Of a stretch of DNA of 24,359 nt, positions 21,149 to 24,359 are shown one piece after another. Under the pieces are notes generated by a model. The model had not been told where the DNA came from, did no database searches, and saw nothing but the letters and a program-made list of their open reading frames with translations. Source of the stretch: Bacillota bacterium (GTDB lineage: Bacteria > Bacillota > Clostridia > Christensenellales > Aristaeellaceae); contig JAEYPB010000013.1 in assembly GCA_023411175.1 (NCBI GenBank), positions 1 to 24,359 on the forward strand, read 5' to 3'. The first letter of the stretch is position 1. Each line of letters starts with the position of its first letter. The translations under genes and the position numbers were made by a program.

Positions 21149-22468
21149 CTAGTTGAACTGCGGCAGCCAGCCCGCGTTCTGCTTGAACATCTCATCCACC
21201 ATGTCGCGAATCTCCCGGAGGGACAATACGGCGCTGGTGAGCGGGTCAAAGCAGATGGCGCGGTAGATCATCTCGCGGTCGCCGGCGAGGCTGCCTTCCA
21301 CCACCATCTCCTCGATCTGGGCCGAGATGCCCGAGATCAGCGCGCACTGGGGCGGCAGCGCACCCACGCGGATGGATTCGAGGCCGTTCTTCGAGGCCAG
21401 CACCGGCACCTCCACGCAGGCGCCCTGGGGCAGATTATCGATGAGGCCGAAGTTGCGCACGTTGCCGTTGAACTCAAAGAGCGTGTGGTCGCCCAGGATG
21501 GCGTTGAAGATGTAGGCCGCGTACTCCTCGCCGCGCTTGAGGTCCGGCGCTTCCTTGAGCCAGGAGTCGATGTCGCCCTTCCAGGTGTGCTCGCGGTTTC
21601 TGTACTCGTTCAGGATGTAAGCGTAGACGCCCGGGTTCCACCCCGTGCCGTGGGTGCAGTACTTTTCGATGAGGTCCGGGCGCTTTCTGAACCAGGGGTT
21701 GTATTCGCTGTTGTGGCCGGAGGACTCGGTGGGGTAGAGGCCCAGCGCCAGGAACATCTCGTTGCGGACGATCTCTTCGTTGTAGACCTCCTCGCGCTCG
21801 GTGACGGCCTTGTGAATCAGCGGGTAGGCGTCCTCGCCCTTCCAGTCAAACCGGGTGTAGAAGGCCTGGTGGTTGACGCCGGCGCAGGTGTAGCTGACGT
21901 CCTTCATGTCCGCGCCGATCCACTTGGCCAGCATCGCGGCGGTGCCCTGCACGCTGTGGCACAGGCCGCTGGTGACGAGGTGGGGCAGTTCGCCCTGCAC
22001 GGTGCGGCACAGCATGGCCATGGGGTTGGTGTAGTTGAGGAACACGGCCTTCGGGCAGTAGCGCTCGATGTCCCGGGCGATATCCATGATGGGGTTCACC
22101 GTGCGCAGGTAGCGGAAGATGCCGCTGGGGCCGCGGGTGTCGCCCACGTTGGTGTCGACGCCGTACTTTTTGGGGATCAGGATGTCGTGCTGCCACACGT
22201 CGATGTCCCCGGCGAGGATGGTGCAGATCACGCCGTCCGCGCCCTTCAGGGCTTCCGTCCTGTCCATCGTCGCGGTCACGCGGGCGGGGTAGGAACCGGC
22301 CTCAATGATGCGCTCCACGGCGGTCTTGATGTAGGAAAGCCGCTCGGGGTTCACGTCCATGAGGCAGAGCTCGCTGTCCGAGAGGGCTGGGAAGCTCAGG
22401 ATGTCCCGGACCAGCCCGCGGGTGAAGCCGAAGCTGCCCGCGCCGATGAATGCAAATTTGCGCGCCAT
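21149..22468 (-). CDS. Glycoside hydrolase family 4, alpha-galactosidase (MelA)-like
   Basis: A cytoplasmic enzyme of 439 aa that cleaves alpha-glycosides by the NAD+- and Mn2+-dependent redox mechanism of GH4. The Rossmann motif GAGS is at 9-12 and the acidic residue closing the NAD site is D38 (LMDVNPERL). Substrate and metal motifs are NYTNPM (145-150), LCHSVQGT (C170, H171) and CAGVNHQAFY (H200). GNVRNFGLIDNLPQGACVEVP closely matches MelA; CHS, where glucosidases of the family have CD, argues for galactoside-type substrates, though alpha-galacturonides remain possible. The ATG at 22468 has AAGGAG at 6 nt; an in-frame TTG at 22483 is not needed. It follows two sugar permease genes by 22 nt, so it probably acts on what they import. 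Confidence 0.92.
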   Translation of the reverse strand: MARKFAFIGAGSFGFTRGLVRDILSFPALSDSELCLMDVNPERLSYIKTAVERIIEAGSYPARVTATMDRTEALKGADGVICTILAGDIDVWQHDILIPKKYGVDTNVGDTRGPSGIFRYLRTVNPIMDIARDIERYCPKAVFLNYTNPMAMLCRTVQGELPHLVTSGLCHSVQGTAAMLAKWIGADMKDVSYTCAGVNHQAFYTRFDWKGEDAYPLIHKAVTEREEVYNEEIVRNEMFLALGLYPTESSGHNSEYNPWFRKRPDLIEKYCTHGTGWNPGVYAYILNEYRNREHTWKGDIDSWLKEAPDLKRGEEYAAYIFNAILGDHTLFEFNGNVRNFGLIDNLPQGACVEVPVLASKNGLESIRVGALPPQCALISGISAQIEEMVVEGSLAGDREMIYRAICFDPLTSAVLSLREIRDMVDEMFKQNAGWLPQFN

Positions 22469-22490
22469 AGTATGCTCCTTCAAGGTCCGC

Positions 22491-23342
22491 TCACGCCTTG
22501 GTGCCGGTGAGCGCGATGCCTTCGATAAATTGTTTCTGGAAGATGAGGTAGAGGATCAGCATGGGGATCATCGCCATCGCGGAGCCCGCCATGAGCAGCG
22601 GGTACTTGGTGAAATACTGGTTCTGCAGCGAACTGATGCCGGCGCTCAGCGTCATCATGTCCACCTTCATGTTGACGATGAGGGGCCACATCATCTCACT
22701 GTAGGCGAAGATGGCGGTGAAGACCGACAGCGCCATCAGCGCCGTCTTGGTCAGCGGCAGCAGGATCCGGATGAAGGTTTGGCCCACGTTGCATCCGTCG
22801 ATCATTGCGGCCTCGCTGAGGTCGTTGGGCAGCGAAAGGTAGAACTGCCGGAGGAAGAACGTGCCGAACGCGCTGACGATGCCGGGGTACAAAAGCGCGA
22901 AATGGGTGTTGAGCATGTTTATCTTGCTCAGCTGCAGGTACTGGGGGATGATGTACACCTGCGGCGGCAGCATCTGCTGGGTGATGACGATGAAGAAGAG
23001 CAGTCCCTTCAGCGGGAAGCGCAGCTTTGCGAAGGCGAAGGCCGCCATGGAGCTGAACACCACGGCGCAGGCGATTCGAAGCACGATCAGAAGGATTGTG
23101 TTGAAGTACAGCTTCCACATCGGCAGCGTGCGCAGTACTTCCTGGTAGTTGACCGGCGCCCAGCTGGCGGGCCACATGGTGGGCGGCACCAGGAGAGACT
23201 CGCCCATTGTCTTGAAGGATGTGATGATCATCCAGTAGAAAGGAAAGATCATCGTGAACGCGCCCAGGATCAGGATGATGTGGACGGCGGTCAGGCGGGG
23301 CTTGCGGCCGGTGGTTCCCTTAATTTTCGCGGTGGCCTGCAT
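22491..23342 (-). CDS. CUT1 sugar ABC transporter permease, MalG/UgpE type
   Basis: Membrane permease of 283 aa with six helices (first IILILGAFTMIFPFYWMIIT). The cytoplasmic EAA loop reads EAAMIDGCNVGQTFIRILLP and docks on the transporter's ATPase. MalG-type features include the short N-terminus and TSFK after the first helix. The ATG at 23342 has AAAGGAGG 8 nt upstream, spanning the gap to the previous stop (16 nt). No ATPase gene is present; such systems usually borrow a shared MsmX-like ATPase. Confidence 0.94.
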   Translation of the reverse strand: MQATAKIKGTTGRKPRLTAVHIILILGAFTMIFPFYWMIITSFKTMGESLLVPPTMWPASWAPVNYQEVLRTLPMWKLYFNTILLIVLRIACAVVFSSMAAFAFAKLRFPLKGLLFFIVITQQMLPPQVYIIPQYLQLSKINMLNTHFALLYPGIVSAFGTFFLRQFYLSLPNDLSEAAMIDGCNVGQTFIRILLPLTKTALMALSVFTAIFAYSEMMWPLIVNMKVDMMTLSAGISSLQNQYFTKYPLLMAGSAMAMIPMLILYLIFQKQFIEGIALTGTKA

Positions 23343-23358
23343 CACGAGTTCCTCCTTT

Positions 23359-24273
23359 CTAGTCGTAGTGAACAAGTTTTTTCTCCGCCACGAACTGGAT
23401 GGCGGTGAGCACGCCGATGATCACGAAGCTCCACAGCACGATCGCGGAGGCGTAACCCTTGTTGAACTTGATGAACGCCTCGCGGTAGAACAGCACCATC
23501 AGCGACACGCCCTTGTTGAATGCGGGGTTTGAGTCCTTGATGAGCATGTAGATTACGTCGAAGACCTTGATGGCGGACATCACCCGAAGCACCACCACGA
23601 AAAACAGCGTCGGCGACACCAGTGGCACCGTGATGTTGAAGAATTTCCGGAGCGGCCCTGCGCCGTCAATGTCGCAGGCTTCGTAGTAATTCTGGGGGAT
23701 CGACTGAAGCCCCGCGAGCAGCAGCACCAGGTCGTAGCCCAGCGAACTCCAGATTGTGATGATCGCGCAGGAGACGATGGCGGTGCGCGGATCGCTCAGC
23801 CAGTTCGGACCCATGATGCCAAAGACGGAGAGAAACTGGTTGATGATGCCGTTCTCAGCGTTGAACATCCATCGCCACACCATCGCGATGGCCGCCGGCG
23901 CCACCACCAGGGGCAGGAAGTAGATGCCGCGGTACAGGTCGCGTCCTCGGATCTTGTTGTTGAGGAGCGTCGCCATCACGAGGGCGAGGAAGACGCCCAG
24001 CGGCACGGTGAGCAGCATGAAATACAGCGTATTCCAGGTCGCCTGCATGACGAGTTTGTCGGCAAACAGCGTCTGGTAATTCTTGAGGCCGATGAACTTC
24101 GCCGGCGTCAGCCCCTGAATCTTCTGCAGGCTCAGCCAGATCGAATTGAAGAAGGGGTAGATGTTCAGCACGCACAGCCCCAAAATCGTCGGGGCGATCA
24201 GCGCGTAAGCCCAGGCCCATTCACTCCTGAGCAGGCGGCTCCGCCGTCGGGGCGCCGCTTTCATGGTGGTCAT
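23359..24273 (-). CDS. CUT1 sugar ABC transporter permease, MalF/UgpA type
   Basis: Membrane permease of 304 aa with six predicted helices, partner of the MalG-type protein. The first helix is YALIAPTILGLCVLNIYPFF and the EAA loop is EACDIDGAGPLRKFFNITVP. The start at 24273 has GGAGG 10 nt upstream; the open frame continues upstream only because it runs into low-complexity sequence at the end of the window. A second ATG at 24264 is possible. The binding-protein gene for this transporter is expected just beyond the right edge, and should not be confused with the separate one at 77-1369. Confidence 0.93.
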   Translation of the reverse strand: MTTMKAAPRRRSRLLRSEWAWAYALIAPTILGLCVLNIYPFFNSIWLSLQKIQGLTPAKFIGLKNYQTLFADKLVMQATWNTLYFMLLTVPLGVFLALVMATLLNNKIRGRDLYRGIYFLPLVVAPAAIAMVWRWMFNAENGIINQFLSVFGIMGPNWLSDPRTAIVSCAIITIWSSLGYDLVLLLAGLQSIPQNYYEACDIDGAGPLRKFFNITVPLVSPTLFFVVVLRVMSAIKVFDVIYMLIKDSNPAFNKGVSLMVLFYREAFIKFNKGYASAIVLWSFVIIGVLTAIQFVAEKKLVHYD

Positions 24274-24300
24274 AGCCCATGCACCTCCACGGTGGTATCC

Positions 24301-24359
24301 GCCGGGGGGCCCGGGGTTTTCCCCCCCCCCCCCCACGCGGGTTTTTTTCCCCCGCGCGG
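24301..24359. other. Low-complexity contig-end sequence
   Basis: The last 59 bases are runs of G, C and T (a 14-base C run near 24321, a 7-base T run near 24343). They look like error-prone sequence at an assembly end and carry no reliable feature. Confidence 0.6.

Overview
The window looks like a high-GC member of the Firmicutes, most likely an anaerobic member of the Clostridia. The evidence is strong AGGAGG-type ribosome binding sites, sigma-A-like TTGACA/TATAAT promoters with 17-bp spacers, a trimeric [FeFe]-hydrogenase of the clostridial/HndABCD type, a YitT-family protein, CUT1 sugar transporters and a GH4 glycosidase. This placement is an inference; no rRNA or marker gene is present. 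The right end runs into a poly-C/poly-T stretch that looks like a contig end.

Layout, left to right. (1) 77-2688: a sugar ABC-transporter binding protein (minus) diverges from a GntR/FadR-type repressor (plus). Both have near-consensus promoters, and each promoter carries an ATCCTACGT-type operator at the core promoter or start site. The cognate permeases are not next to it here. (2) 2765-6448: a class Ia ribonucleotide reductase operon, nrdA-nrdB, preceded by two NrdR boxes whose cores lie exactly 31 bp apart. (3) 6449-7045: a non-coding stretch with a modular hairpin element just behind nrdB, then a 339-bp MITE-like segment flanked by two identical 27-bp hairpins. (4) 7046-13601 (minus): phosphonate-type uptake. 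The lipoprotein PhnD is transcribed on its own. After a 560-bp repeat-rich gap, an operon runs phnC-phnE-phnE-5'-nucleotidase-YitT from its own promoter, which has an inverted repeat in its spacer. (5) 13780-15149 (plus): an unrecognised 163-aa protein and an alpha/beta-hydrolase esterase, ending in a strong terminator. (6) 15284-20978 (minus): a hydrogenase operon in the order NuoE-like, NuoF-like, HydA, small [2Fe-2S] ferredoxin-like protein, with a SpoIIE/PP2C-type phosphatase gene upstream that has a perfect-consensus promoter of its own. The two units share a paired ATCGAT motif. (7) 21149-24273 (minus): two CUT1 sugar permeases followed by a GH4 alpha-galactosidase-like enzyme.

How it fits together: the organism imports and cleaves alpha-linked sugars (CUT1 plus GH4), ferments them, and disposes of NAD(P)H and ferredoxin electrons through the [FeFe]-hydrogenase. 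It takes up a phosphorus compound through PhnCDE and appears to release phosphate by a cytoplasmic nucleotidase rather than a C-P lyase, since no phnG-M genes are seen.

The most unusual observation is the modular palindromic repeat: copies lie in sense orientation directly behind the stop codons of nrdB and phnD, and stem differences between copies are compensatory, as expected of a structured RNA or REP/MITE-like element. Other points of interest are the paired ATCGAT motif shared by the phosphatase and hydrogenase genes, and the promoter-embedded operators.
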